The notes under the pieces are model-generated. The model did no database searches and was not told the DNA's origin. It saw only the letters and a list, made by a program, of their open reading frames with translations. This document shows, in pieces, positions 8,064 to 15,187 of a DNA stretch of 21,025 bases (positions are counted from its first letter, which is position 1; each line of letters starts with the position of its first letter). The translations under genes and the position numbers were made by a program. Origin of the DNA: Gemmatimonadota bacterium (GTDB lineage: Bacteria > Latescibacterota > UBA2968); NCBI GenBank assembly GCA_002714465.1, contig PAXL01000051.1:57230-78254 (forward strand), given 5' to 3'.

Positions 8064-8111
8064 GGATCGAACGTTGCCCGTTCGTTCTTGAGTGCGTGCA
8101 GGAGCTCTAGC

Positions 8112-8708
8112 TTGATCGAGAAAGTGAAAGACAACGTCACGGCTATACTCCAACCCTCGACGAACTTTTTGGTTCGGAGCCGGGTCACGCCTGATTTACT
8201 GACCATGATCGGTTTCGTTCTGAACCTGGTGGCCGCGACGCTGTTCGGGTTAGACGAATACCGCTGGGCCGGTCTGATGGTGCTGGTCGCAGGCATCTTC
8301 GATCTTCTAGACGGTCAGGTTGCACGAACAGGGCGAACGGAATCGAAGTTCGGCGCACTTTTGGATTCGACGGTCGATCGGTATTCGGAGATCGTCGTGT
8401 GGTTTGGGCTCGCTGTCAGCTTTATCCGGTCTGGATCTCTCTGGACAAGTTCGGCACTCTTCTTCGCGCTCGCCGGCTCTCTGATGGTCAGCTACGTTCG
8501 AGCGCGAGCCGAGGGGCTTGGCGAAGAGTGTAAGATCGGGTTCATGCAGAGACCCGAGCGCGTGATCGCGCTAGGTGTCGGCGGAGTCGTCGGCGTGATC
8601 GGCCTGACCTTTGCAGCTTGGACAATCGCGATCCTGTCTAACATCACGGTTCTCGAGCGCGTGTTCTACGTGCGGCGTCAACAGATCAATGAGGATGGAG
8701 ACCGGTAG
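8112..8708 (+). CDS. CDP-alcohol phosphatidyltransferase
   Basis: Members of this inner-membrane family join a CDP-activated lipid to a small alcohol such as glycerol phosphate, serine or inositol phosphate. The full signature D-x2-DG-x2-AR-x8-G-x3-D-x3-D is present, with metal-binding Asp64, Asp67, Asp85 and Asp89 counted from this start. The hydrophobic stretches fit several membrane helices. TTG at 8112 is preferred over upstream in-frame codons because AGGAG (8100-8104) sits 7 nt before it and the promoter ends at 8063. The product is 198 residues. The acceptor alcohol is not clear; the LDSTVDRYSE stretch recalls inositol-phosphate-type enzymes, but that is only a resemblance. Confidence 0.88.
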   Translation: MIEKVKDNVTAILQPSTNFLVRSRVTPDLLTMIGFVLNLVAATLFGLDEYRWAGLMVLVAGIFDLLDGQVARTGRTESKFGALLDSTVDRYSEIVVWFGLAVSFIRSGSLWTSSALFFALAGSLMVSYVRARAEGLGEECKIGFMQRPERVIALGVGGVVGVIGLTFAAWTIAILSNITVLERVFYVRRQQINEDGDR

Positions 8709-8737
8709 GTCACCTTCCAAAGGATGAAACAGGGAGG

Positions 8738-8765
8738 ACGGTCTCGCGTTTGGTGAGGCCGTTTT
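8738..8765 (+). terminator. Possible weak terminator or attenuator before tmk
   Basis: ACGGTCTC (8738-8745) pairs with GAGGCCGT (8755-8762) over 8 bp with one G-U pair, around a 9-nt loop. Only a short T run follows. It may reduce read-through into tmk rather than stop transcription. Confidence 0.35.
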
Positions 8766-8788
8766 CGTGTCTATAAGGGCGAACGGGC

Positions 8789-9415
8789 GTGCGCGGTTTG
8801 TTCATCACGTTTGAGGGAATCGAGCATTGTGGGAAGACGACGCAATCCCGCCTGATTGCGGATCGACTCCGGAATACGCGCCGCTCCGTCGTCCTGACTC
8901 GCGAGCCCGGAGGGACACCGCTTGGGACAGCCATACGGGAGCTGGTCCTCCAGCCTTCAACCGACCCAATCGACACGACGGCTGAACTTCTGCTGTTCGC
9001 GGCAGATCGAGCGCAACACGTTCGGACGCTAATCCAGCCGGCACTCGCAGACGGAAAGGTCGTGATTTCCGACAGGTTCCACGACTCGACACGAGCTTAC
9101 CAAGGCTACGGTCGCGGGATCGACATGGACACGATCGACCGTGCCATCTCCTTGGCCACGGGCGGTCTTGAACCCGATCTGACGATCTTGATGGATGTGG
9201 ATGTCGAAACGTCGCGCGCGCGCGCGGAGGCGAACGATGACAGGATTGAGCAGGACTCGAATGCATTCTTCGATCGGGTCCGACACGGGTTTCTGGAGAT
9301 CGCTAGAAACAGTGCATCACGCATTATTGTGGTAAACGGTACAGAACCGACCCAAGATGTCACAGCTCGTGTCGCTGACGAAGTAGACAGACGACTAGCA
9401 AGCCTAGCAGATTGA
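8789..9415 (+). CDS. tmk: Thymidylate kinase
   Basis: Tmk phosphorylates dTMP to dTDP for DNA synthesis. The 208-residue length is typical. The P-loop is EGIEHCGKTT (residues 9-18); His-Cys replaces the usual Gly-Ala/Ser before GKT, but the Walker A core is intact. The family motifs ISDRFHDSTRAYQGYGRG (dTMP site) and NDDRIEQDSNAFFDRVR (LID region) are present. The start is GTG at 8789, with an AGGG a little far upstream. It lies 80 nt after the phosphatidyltransferase gene and 67 nt before the S41 peptidase gene, all in one direction, so they may share transcripts. Confidence 0.94.
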   Translation: MRGLFITFEGIEHCGKTTQSRLIADRLRNTRRSVVLTREPGGTPLGTAIRELVLQPSTDPIDTTAELLLFAADRAQHVRTLIQPALADGKVVISDRFHDSTRAYQGYGRGIDMDTIDRAISLATGGLEPDLTILMDVDVETSRARAEANDDRIEQDSNAFFDRVRHGFLEIARNSASRIIVVNGTEPTQDVTARVADEVDRRLASLAD

Positions 9416-9482
9416 AACAAATGATGCTTCAGGACGTCTTAGGGATGCATCGGTCGGATACGAGAAACACGCCGGAGGAAAC

Positions 9483-11393
9483 ATGAATCGAGGAAGCGGG
9501 AAGAAGCTCTGGGCCTTTACTGCGTTCGTCGCGGCACTCGGCATTTATGTGACGCTAGACTCGCGACTCGTAAAGGGCGCAGACTCGTATGCAGGTTTCG
9601 ACTCTGCACTCGAAAATTTTGGCGATGCGTTCAACGAACTCTCCGTCTCATATTTCAAAGAGCTGAAGCCTGAGGATCTGACGGACAAGGCGATTGAGGG
9701 GATGCTGTCGGATCTCGACCCGAACACGCAGTTCTTCGATCGTAGAGCTCTGGATCAGCTTCGGATCAAGACAGAGGGTCGGTTCGGAGGTCTCGGCATT
9801 CGCATCAGCACGAAAGGCGGAGAGGTTCCCGTCGTGATGAGTGTTTTTGCGGGAACACCGGCAGACACAGCCGGTCTGACCTCGGGGGATCGAATCATCA
9901 AGATCGAGGGTAGCTCGACGCACGGTGAGGATCTTCAGAATATTGTCGACAAGCTTCGGGGAACGGAAGGTCAAGGCGTGACGATTACGATCAATCGTCC
10001 AGGGATCGACATCCCGTTCGACCAACACGTCATTCGAGATCGAATACGAATCCCGAGTGTCGGTTTTGCCCAAGAGATCCAGCCAGGGATCGGATACATT
10101 TCGATGTCTGGTATCCTCAACGGGCATTTTTCAGAGTACACCGGTCGCGAGCTTGACCAGGCTCTGAGCGATCTCGATGCAAATAACCTTGACGGTTTGA
10201 TCTTAGACCTTCGCAGTAACCCGGGCGGTCTCCTTACCCAGGCGATCGCCGTGGCAGACAAGTTCCTTCAGCCGAACCAGGTCGTAGTTTCGACAGCAGG
10301 CCGGGACGAATCCCAGAACCAAAAATACGTCACTCGGGAGGCACCCGTAGCAGGGGAGGTCCCGCTGATCGTGCTGGTTAACGGCGGCAGTGCGAGCGCA
10401 TCCGAGATCGTGGCGGGAGCGGTCCAGGACACGGACCGCGGGCTTGTTCTCGGTACGGACACGTTTGGCAAGGGATCGGTGCAGACGATTCGCCCGATCG
10501 GAAACGACAAGGCGCTGAAGCTGACGACGGCGGTCTACTACACACCGAGCGGCCGAAGCATCCACCGCACCTCCAGTCGGTTGCACCGTGGTAGCCGTCT
10601 GATGCTGGCTCTTACGGATACGGGTCGTGTTCCTGTATACGAAGCCATTTCGGTTATCGGGCAGGCAGAAGAGCGGGAAGATGCGGTCAACGATCTGATG
10701 CAGCAGTTCGGGCTGAGTGCTGAAGACGCAGAAAAATTGATGCGGACGGATCTGACCGGTCTTGTCGGGTTAGGTGTCCGGGAGGATAACAAGGCCCCGA
10801 AAGGGAGCGACCCGGAACAAAAGTTTAAGACATCCGGCGGTCGCACGGTGCACGGGGGTGGTGGAATCAAACCGGATGTGGAGATCAAGCGCGATCGACG
10901 TCCACGGATCGCGGTTGAGTTCATCAGGAACTACATGTTCTTCGACTTTGCCGTGAACTATGCGATCGGGCGCGACTTCCCGACCAATTATGCCGACTGG
11001 ACACCGCCTGACGATCTCCTCAATCACTTCAGAACGTTTATCGCGGACACGTCGAACACGAGTGGTTACCGATACACGTCGGTCACCGAGTACAGACTGA
11101 AGGAACTGAAGCTGTCATTCAAGGATCGGGAGATGACCGATGCCGAAACGGCCGCACTCGAACAGCTCCAAGCTGCGTCGGAAACACAACGTGAGGTTGA
11201 GTTCGACGACGCCAAGGTGGACATCCGGAATCAAATCGTGGAAGCGCTCGCAGAGCGTGTCTGGGGAGAACAGGCAAAGCAGCTCGCCTCACTGCGCGGC
11301 GATCGACAGTATGAGGAGGCGGTCAAGATTCTCAAAGACCAAGCGGTCTATAAACAGAAGATGAAGCTCGCTTTGGCCGACGATTCTAATTAG
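9483..11393 (+). CDS. S41 family C-terminal processing peptidase
   Basis: S41 (CtpA/Prc) peptidases trim or degrade envelope proteins from their C-termini. The protein begins with a signal or anchor helix (about residues 8-26). A PDZ domain (about 95-175, FGGLGIRIS...) precedes the S41 core. Catalytic Ser305 lies in GSASASEIVAG and the general base Lys330 in FGKGSVQT; their 25-residue spacing is exactly that of characterised family members. A glycine-rich HGGGGIKPDVEI element is followed by a charged 170-residue helical tail longer than in small CtpA proteins. GGAGG precedes the ATG at 9483. Substrates are unknown. Confidence 0.93.
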   Translation: MNRGSGKKLWAFTAFVAALGIYVTLDSRLVKGADSYAGFDSALENFGDAFNELSVSYFKELKPEDLTDKAIEGMLSDLDPNTQFFDRRALDQLRIKTEGRFGGLGIRISTKGGEVPVVMSVFAGTPADTAGLTSGDRIIKIEGSSTHGEDLQNIVDKLRGTEGQGVTITINRPGIDIPFDQHVIRDRIRIPSVGFAQEIQPGIGYISMSGILNGHFSEYTGRELDQALSDLDANNLDGLILDLRSNPGGLLTQAIAVADKFLQPNQVVVSTAGRDESQNQKYVTREAPVAGEVPLIVLVNGGSASASEIVAGAVQDTDRGLVLGTDTFGKGSVQTIRPIGNDKALKLTTAVYYTPSGRSIHRTSSRLHRGSRLMLALTDTGRVPVYEAISVIGQAEEREDAVNDLMQQFGLSAEDAEKLMRTDLTGLVGLGVREDNKAPKGSDPEQKFKTSGGRTVHGGGGIKPDVEIKRDRRPRIAVEFIRNYMFFDFAVNYAIGRDFPTNYADWTPPDDLLNHFRTFIADTSNTSGYRYTSVTEYRLKELKLSFKDREMTDAETAALEQLQAASETQREVEFDDAKVDIRNQIVEALAERVWGEQAKQLASLRGDRQYEEAVKILKDQAVYKQKMKLALADDSN

Positions 11394-11420
11394 CTGATAG
11401 AGAGTAGATCTAGAAAGGAA

Positions 11421-11453
11421 AAGAGGGACAGTCGCGATGATTGTCCCTCTCTT
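11421..11453. terminator. Bidirectional terminator between convergent genes
   Basis: AGAGGGACA (11422-11430) pairs perfectly with TGTCCCTCT (11442-11450) around an 11-nt loop. Short A-rich and T-rich flanks lie on the two sides. It separates the rightward S41 peptidase gene from the leftward cyclase gene and could act on both. Confidence 0.8.
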
Positions 11454-11454
11454 G

Positions 11455-14298
11455 TTACTTGGCGTCTAGGTTGTGGACGGCGTCCCAAGACTCAAGTGGT
11501 GGCGAGAGTTTCATCTCTCGGCAGCGCTCTATGAACACGTTGCACGGTCCGTCCTCGGGGTCGAGCTTCAGACCGGACTCAAAATGGGCGATGGCCTCGT
11601 CCCATTTTCGTCCCGCGTAGCACTGGAACCCCTCCTCGTAGATGCCTACGACATCGAGCTTTGATTTGTCGACCTCACCCTTGCGACCGAGGACTTCGTA
11701 GACCTGCACGGGTTCGTCCTTCCCTACCACCCGGATGCTGTCGAGTGTGCGGACCTCGCAGATATCCCCGGCAGCTCTGAGCGTTTCGTCCGAGATCATG
11801 GTTGTGATCCCGTAGGCCTTACCGGCGCCCTCGAGGCGGGAGGCAAGGTTGACGGCGTCACCCATTACAGTGTAATCGACCCGGGTGTGCGATCCGAGGT
11901 TCCCGACGACCATCTCACCAGTGTTCACACCCATTCGTACGCGCAGGAACTCACCGCGGCCCTGATCCGCCCACATCTTCCGGAGTTCGACCATCCGGTT
12001 TTCGCGCTCGAACTTCTCGCGAAGCTCCGTGCATTTCTGCTGCATGTCGACACAGGCGAAAACAGCCGCCTGCGCATGGTCGTGCATCGGTACGGGTGCA
12101 CCCCAAAAGGCCATGATCGCGTCACCTTCGAACTTATCGATCGTGCCGTTGTGGATCGCAATGATCTCACACATTTCGGTAAGGTACTCGTTTAGGAGCT
12201 CGACAAGTTCGACGGCTGTGACGTTCTCGGAGATGGTCGAGAAGCTTGCGATGTCAGAGAAGAAGACGGTCATGACGCGCTGATCGCCACCAAGCTGAGT
12301 GACGAGATCCGGGTTTTCCACAAGCTGATCGACAACCTTCGGATCGAGGTAGTGCCCGAAGGCGCCTTGGACGAAGTCCTTCTCCTTCTCTTTCTGAACG
12401 TAGTTGTACAGCGTGATTGAGAGATAGCCCACAGTCAGCGTTGTGACTGGTCCAAGGATGTCGATCCAGAGCTCGAACTGGAGGAAAAGCAGGATCGCGG
12501 CGGCCACGTAGACGCTCAGTAGCACAAGGATAACGAGTGCCCCTGAGATAGCCTTAAACCTAGGAACGAGGAACCCGATCAGCACGCCCAGAACGACCAT
12601 TATCAGACCATTCTGCCAAGGTGGAAGCCTGCTAAGAAAGTTTTGTGTCAAGATGGTATTAAATACATTTACGTGTGCACCGAGCATGGCCTCACGCGCG
12701 CCGAACGGAGTCGGGTTGAGATCATGCGTTCCGGTTGCGGTGAGTCCGTAGAAAAACACTGTCCCGTCGAACTCGTCCCGCGTGATCACGCGTGCCTTGC
12801 CGCCTTCCCCGTGGAGTCCCTCTGCCTTGACCTGGTCGAGGAAGAACAGAGGCCGGTGCTTGTCGCTGAGTCCGTCCCCATCGATAAGAGATTTCAGCAC
12901 GATTACGTTGTGCTCAATGTCCTTCATTGAGTAGCCATCGAGCCTGTCCGCCACCTCTGACACGGAAAGGTCTGGCGAATCTTGCAGGATGGCCGCGACC
13001 TTGAGGTTGTCCCGAACTTCGTTGAAGAATGAGGAGAACACCTCGACCACGGGCGGGAGTTCGTCTTCCGGTATGCCGAAGGTAGTCTTCAAGAACTCTT
13101 CGACGGTCAGGTCAGGGTTGAGCGTGAGCGCTTGCTCGATCGCGAAGCAATCTCCGACGATGTGCTTCGCACCGATCAGTGTTTCGGGATCTAGATCAGC
13201 CGCTAGGGCAGTGGTCGATGCGGCTTCCAGATACTGTCCATCATCCTCAAAGGCCGCCGGAGTCTCGCTCAGCAGGTTCTTGGCGAACTTGAGCGCCCTG
13301 TTCTCGTGCTCCGTTGCTGCGAATTCCATGACGAGGTTGTATGGCAGGTGTCGGTAGGTCTCGTTGAAGGAGCCGGCCCAGTTGACAAGCATTTCATACT
13401 TCCCGTCAGTCGGGATGCGAACCTCGCGCACCGTCTGGCCCTCGATAGTCGCGTTGGGCAGGCCGATGTATCCGTCCTCAAACTGTACTTTGTCGAGCGG
13501 GACGTCCATGTAGTCGCAGGCCATGACGAGACCCAGCGAGAAGTAGATGCGCCCGTCGTAGTAAAGGGCGAGTCGATAGTGGCGGACGATGCCGTCGTGA
13601 TCGGGTTTCGGAAGCGCGAAACCGACGCCTCGGGAGCTCTGAATATAGTCGTGTAGCGGTACTTCCATGTCCGTCGCGAGGTAGAAGCGTTCCGCTTTGG
13701 ATGGGTCGATCGGGGTGGAGAACGGCGCGAGGTCGGCCACCGCGGCATCCTTCGCCGGAGATCGAGCTCTCAGGTTTTCTTGAGTGAACTGGAGTGAGCG
13801 TCCCTCGGCGATCTCGAAGGTCTGCGCGTTGTAGACGATATGCGTCTTACGTGCGGCGGCTACGAACTCTTTGTCGTGGTCTCGAATCAGGTTGGTGAGG
13901 TCCGCCCGTGAGAAGGAGTCTCCCTCGAGCATTTCAAGGTCTTCGGGTGATATTTCCTGTTCACTCGGTTCGTAGAAGAAGATATCGAAGCCGATCATGT
14001 TCGCACCGAAATCACTTATTGTGTTGATCAGATCGGCGTGCTTGTCACGGGTCAACGGCCAGCCGTGTTCCTGCAACGCGGCGTCGTCGATGTCGATGGT
14101 GGCCACCGACCTCATCTGCTTCGGTTGACCGACCCAGTCGTTTCGCTTGAGGAAACGGAAGTCGTAACTGCTTGACTCGAGGTCTTGGTAGAGGTGTGTC
14201 ATTGAAAATAGCGCGATGGCGACGCCCGATGCGATGCCGATCAGGAGGTGACTCCAGTCCTGCTGTTTCTCGTTTTTTTGTTTCTCTTCTTCAGCCAT
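11455..14298 (-). CDS. CHASE2-domain adenylate cyclase
   Basis: A predicted membrane sensor making cyclic AMP. An N-terminal helix (about residues 19-37) leads into a periplasmic CHASE2 domain (TIDIDDAALQEHGWPLTRDKHADLI). Membrane helices follow at about 575-655, then a class III cyclase domain (about 665-870). All key residues are present: metal-binding Asp682 (FSDI) and Asp726 (FEGD), adenine-selecting Lys722 and Asp814, and Asn817/Arg821 (NLASR) for the transition state. A short TPR-like C-terminus follows. The CHASE2 part is unusually long because of a helical insert of roughly 185 residues (about 320-507). GGGGGA precedes the ATG. The signal sensed is unknown. Confidence 0.92.
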   Translation of the reverse strand: MAEEEKQKNEKQQDWSHLLIGIASGVAIALFSMTHLYQDLESSSYDFRFLKRNDWVGQPKQMRSVATIDIDDAALQEHGWPLTRDKHADLINTISDFGANMIGFDIFFYEPSEQEISPEDLEMLEGDSFSRADLTNLIRDHDKEFVAAARKTHIVYNAQTFEIAEGRSLQFTQENLRARSPAKDAAVADLAPFSTPIDPSKAERFYLATDMEVPLHDYIQSSRGVGFALPKPDHDGIVRHYRLALYYDGRIYFSLGLVMACDYMDVPLDKVQFEDGYIGLPNATIEGQTVREVRIPTDGKYEMLVNWAGSFNETYRHLPYNLVMEFAATEHENRALKFAKNLLSETPAAFEDDGQYLEAASTTALAADLDPETLIGAKHIVGDCFAIEQALTLNPDLTVEEFLKTTFGIPEDELPPVVEVFSSFFNEVRDNLKVAAILQDSPDLSVSEVADRLDGYSMKDIEHNVIVLKSLIDGDGLSDKHRPLFFLDQVKAEGLHGEGGKARVITRDEFDGTVFFYGLTATGTHDLNPTPFGAREAMLGAHVNVFNTILTQNFLSRLPPWQNGLIMVVLGVLIGFLVPRFKAISGALVILVLLSVYVAAAILLFLQFELWIDILGPVTTLTVGYLSITLYNYVQKEKEKDFVQGAFGHYLDPKVVDQLVENPDLVTQLGGDQRVMTVFFSDIASFSTISENVTAVELVELLNEYLTEMCEIIAIHNGTIDKFEGDAIMAFWGAPVPMHDHAQAAVFACVDMQQKCTELREKFERENRMVELRKMWADQGRGEFLRVRMGVNTGEMVVGNLGSHTRVDYTVMGDAVNLASRLEGAGKAYGITTMISDETLRAAGDICEVRTLDSIRVVGKDEPVQVYEVLGRKGEVDKSKLDVVGIYEEGFQCYAGRKWDEAIAHFESGLKLDPEDGPCNVFIERCREMKLSPPLESWDAVHNLDAK

Positions 14299-14345
14299 CG
14301 ATTCCCCCGGGTTTATTCAATCGGCATGTTCTGAATCAGCGACAG

Positions 14346-14375
14346 AATATAGTGCTCCCGTTGTAGACGGTGCAA
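14346..14375 (-). promoter_or_regulatory. Candidate promoter for cyclase gene
   Basis: On the minus strand TTGCAC (14370-14375), an 18-bp spacer and TATATT (14346-14351) lie about 48 bp before the cyclase start. They sit just after the terminator of the upstream gene. This suggests the cyclase has its own promoter. Confidence 0.5.
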
Positions 14376-14385
14376 AGCGGTGTAG

Positions 14386-14420
14386 AAAAAAAGAGCAGCG
14401 CCAGACAACCGACGCTGCTC
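14386..14420 (-). terminator. Intrinsic terminator of the TPR-protein gene
   Basis: Read on the minus strand, GAGCAGCG pairs perfectly with CGCTGCTC over 8 bp around a 12-nt loop and is followed by seven T residues (14386-14392). It is 39 nt past the stop of the secreted TPR protein, in the right direction. Confidence 0.92.
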
Positions 14421-14458
14421 GTGTTTGATCGCTCTGACGGAGAGGGATTGCCTGAGTT

Positions 14459-14986
14459 TTACTCGAAATTCTTGAGTTCCTCTTTGGCCGCCGCCGCGAA
14501 GTCGGAATCGCTGTGGTTCTCGACGATGTCCGTGTAGGTGTCCTTCGCATCGGCTGTCTCGCCGAGTTGTGCGTGGCATTGCGCGATGAAGAACATCTGC
14601 TCGGCCACCGTGTCGGCTTCAGGAGCGGCCTTGATCGACTCTTGGAGCTGCGTGATCGCGTTTTTCAGGTCGACACGGCTTGGGTAGCGGACGCCACCTT
14701 TGTAGTATAGCTGGTCCAGCACCGCATCTTCAGCTTCCGCGCCACGCACACCAGCGACCGTCCGTGTCTGCTGTGTCTCGTGCGCCCTGTTCTTGGCGAC
14801 CTTCTGGATTTTTTTCCAGCGGTTCAGGAACGCGCTCGAAACCTTGACTTTCTCTTCTGTCTTAACTTTGGTCTTCTCTTCTGTTTTAACTTCGGTCTTC
14901 TTTTCCGTGTCCTCGGCGAGCGACGGCGAGGACACGAGGCTTGCCGAAATGATTCCGGCCACTGTGAGGGAGAAGATACGCTTCAT
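14459..14986 (-). CDS. Small secreted Lys/Glu-rich TPR-like protein
   Basis: The function is not recognised. The start at 14986 is fixed by a perfect AGGAGG 7 nt upstream; an earlier in-frame codon at 15010 lacks this. The 175-residue product has a Sec signal peptide (MKRIFSLTVAGIISASLV, likely cut after SLA at residue 24). A Lys/Glu/Thr repeat region (EKKTEVKTEEKTKVKTEEK) is followed by a helical domain with TPR-like pairs at its end (ITQLQESIKAAPEADTVAE, then FFIAQCHAQLGETADAKDTYTDIVENHSDSDFA). This resembles the periplasmic TPR tail of YbgF/CpoB- or BamD-like helpers, but no closer match is claimed. It has its own terminator. Confidence 0.75.
   Translation of the reverse strand: MKRIFSLTVAGIISASLVSSPSLAEDTEKKTEVKTEEKTKVKTEEKVKVSSAFLNRWKKIQKVAKNRAHETQQTRTVAGVRGAEAEDAVLDQLYYKGGVRYPSRVDLKNAITQLQESIKAAPEADTVAEQMFFIAQCHAQLGETADAKDTYTDIVENHSDSDFAAAAKEELKNFE
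14850..14897 (-). repeat. Imperfect 24-bp tandem repeat
   Basis: Two 24-bp copies (14850-14873, 14874-14897) differ at two positions, and a partial third copy follows. They encode the eight-residue Lys/Glu repeat in the secreted TPR-like protein. The period is a multiple of three, so copy-number change would keep the frame. Confidence 0.75.
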
Positions 14987-15065
14987 GTCGTTTCCTCCTG
15001 AGATGATCACTTTCCCGACGGCGAGTCTTCGGTTTCGAATAGTGTGTGCTTCGTTCTACAACAAA

Positions 15066-15071
15066 AGTATA
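15066..15071 (-). promoter_or_regulatory. Possible -10 element for the TPR-protein gene
   Basis: TATACT on the minus strand lies 79 nt before the start at 14986. No convincing -35 hexamer is seen at 16-18 bp, so this is weak. Confidence 0.25.
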
Positions 15072-15140
15072 CGGAAAATCCCGTCGGGCACCCGTGATTC
15101 ATGACACGCCCAGCGCGATTTCTGTAGAGAAAACACGTTG

Positions 15141-15187
15141 TTAGTTACGATCGTGTCCGTTTGGTGTCACACTTGGAGCGTAACTAA
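15141..15187 (-). other. Inverted repeat at the operon's 3' end
   Basis: TTAGTTACG (15141-15149) and CGTAACTAA (15179-15187) are perfect 9-bp complements. The right arm covers the stop codon of the large PorV/TPR gene. A GTGT/ACAC pair lies inside the loop. In the transcript this forms a hairpin starting at the stop codon. Four T residues come only some distance later, so it may protect the 3' end rather than terminate. Confidence 0.4.

Noticed and set aside
8046..8111. N-terminal extension of the phosphatidyltransferase from GTG 8046
   Set aside because: It overlaps the -10 element at 8058-8063 and lacks a ribosome site, while TTG at 8112 has AGGAG at the right distance.
9212..9226. CG-alternating run in tmk as a special DNA structure
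   Set aside because: It encodes a Ser-Arg-Ala-Arg-Ala stretch at the expected place in Tmk, and the run is short, so chance codon use is enough.
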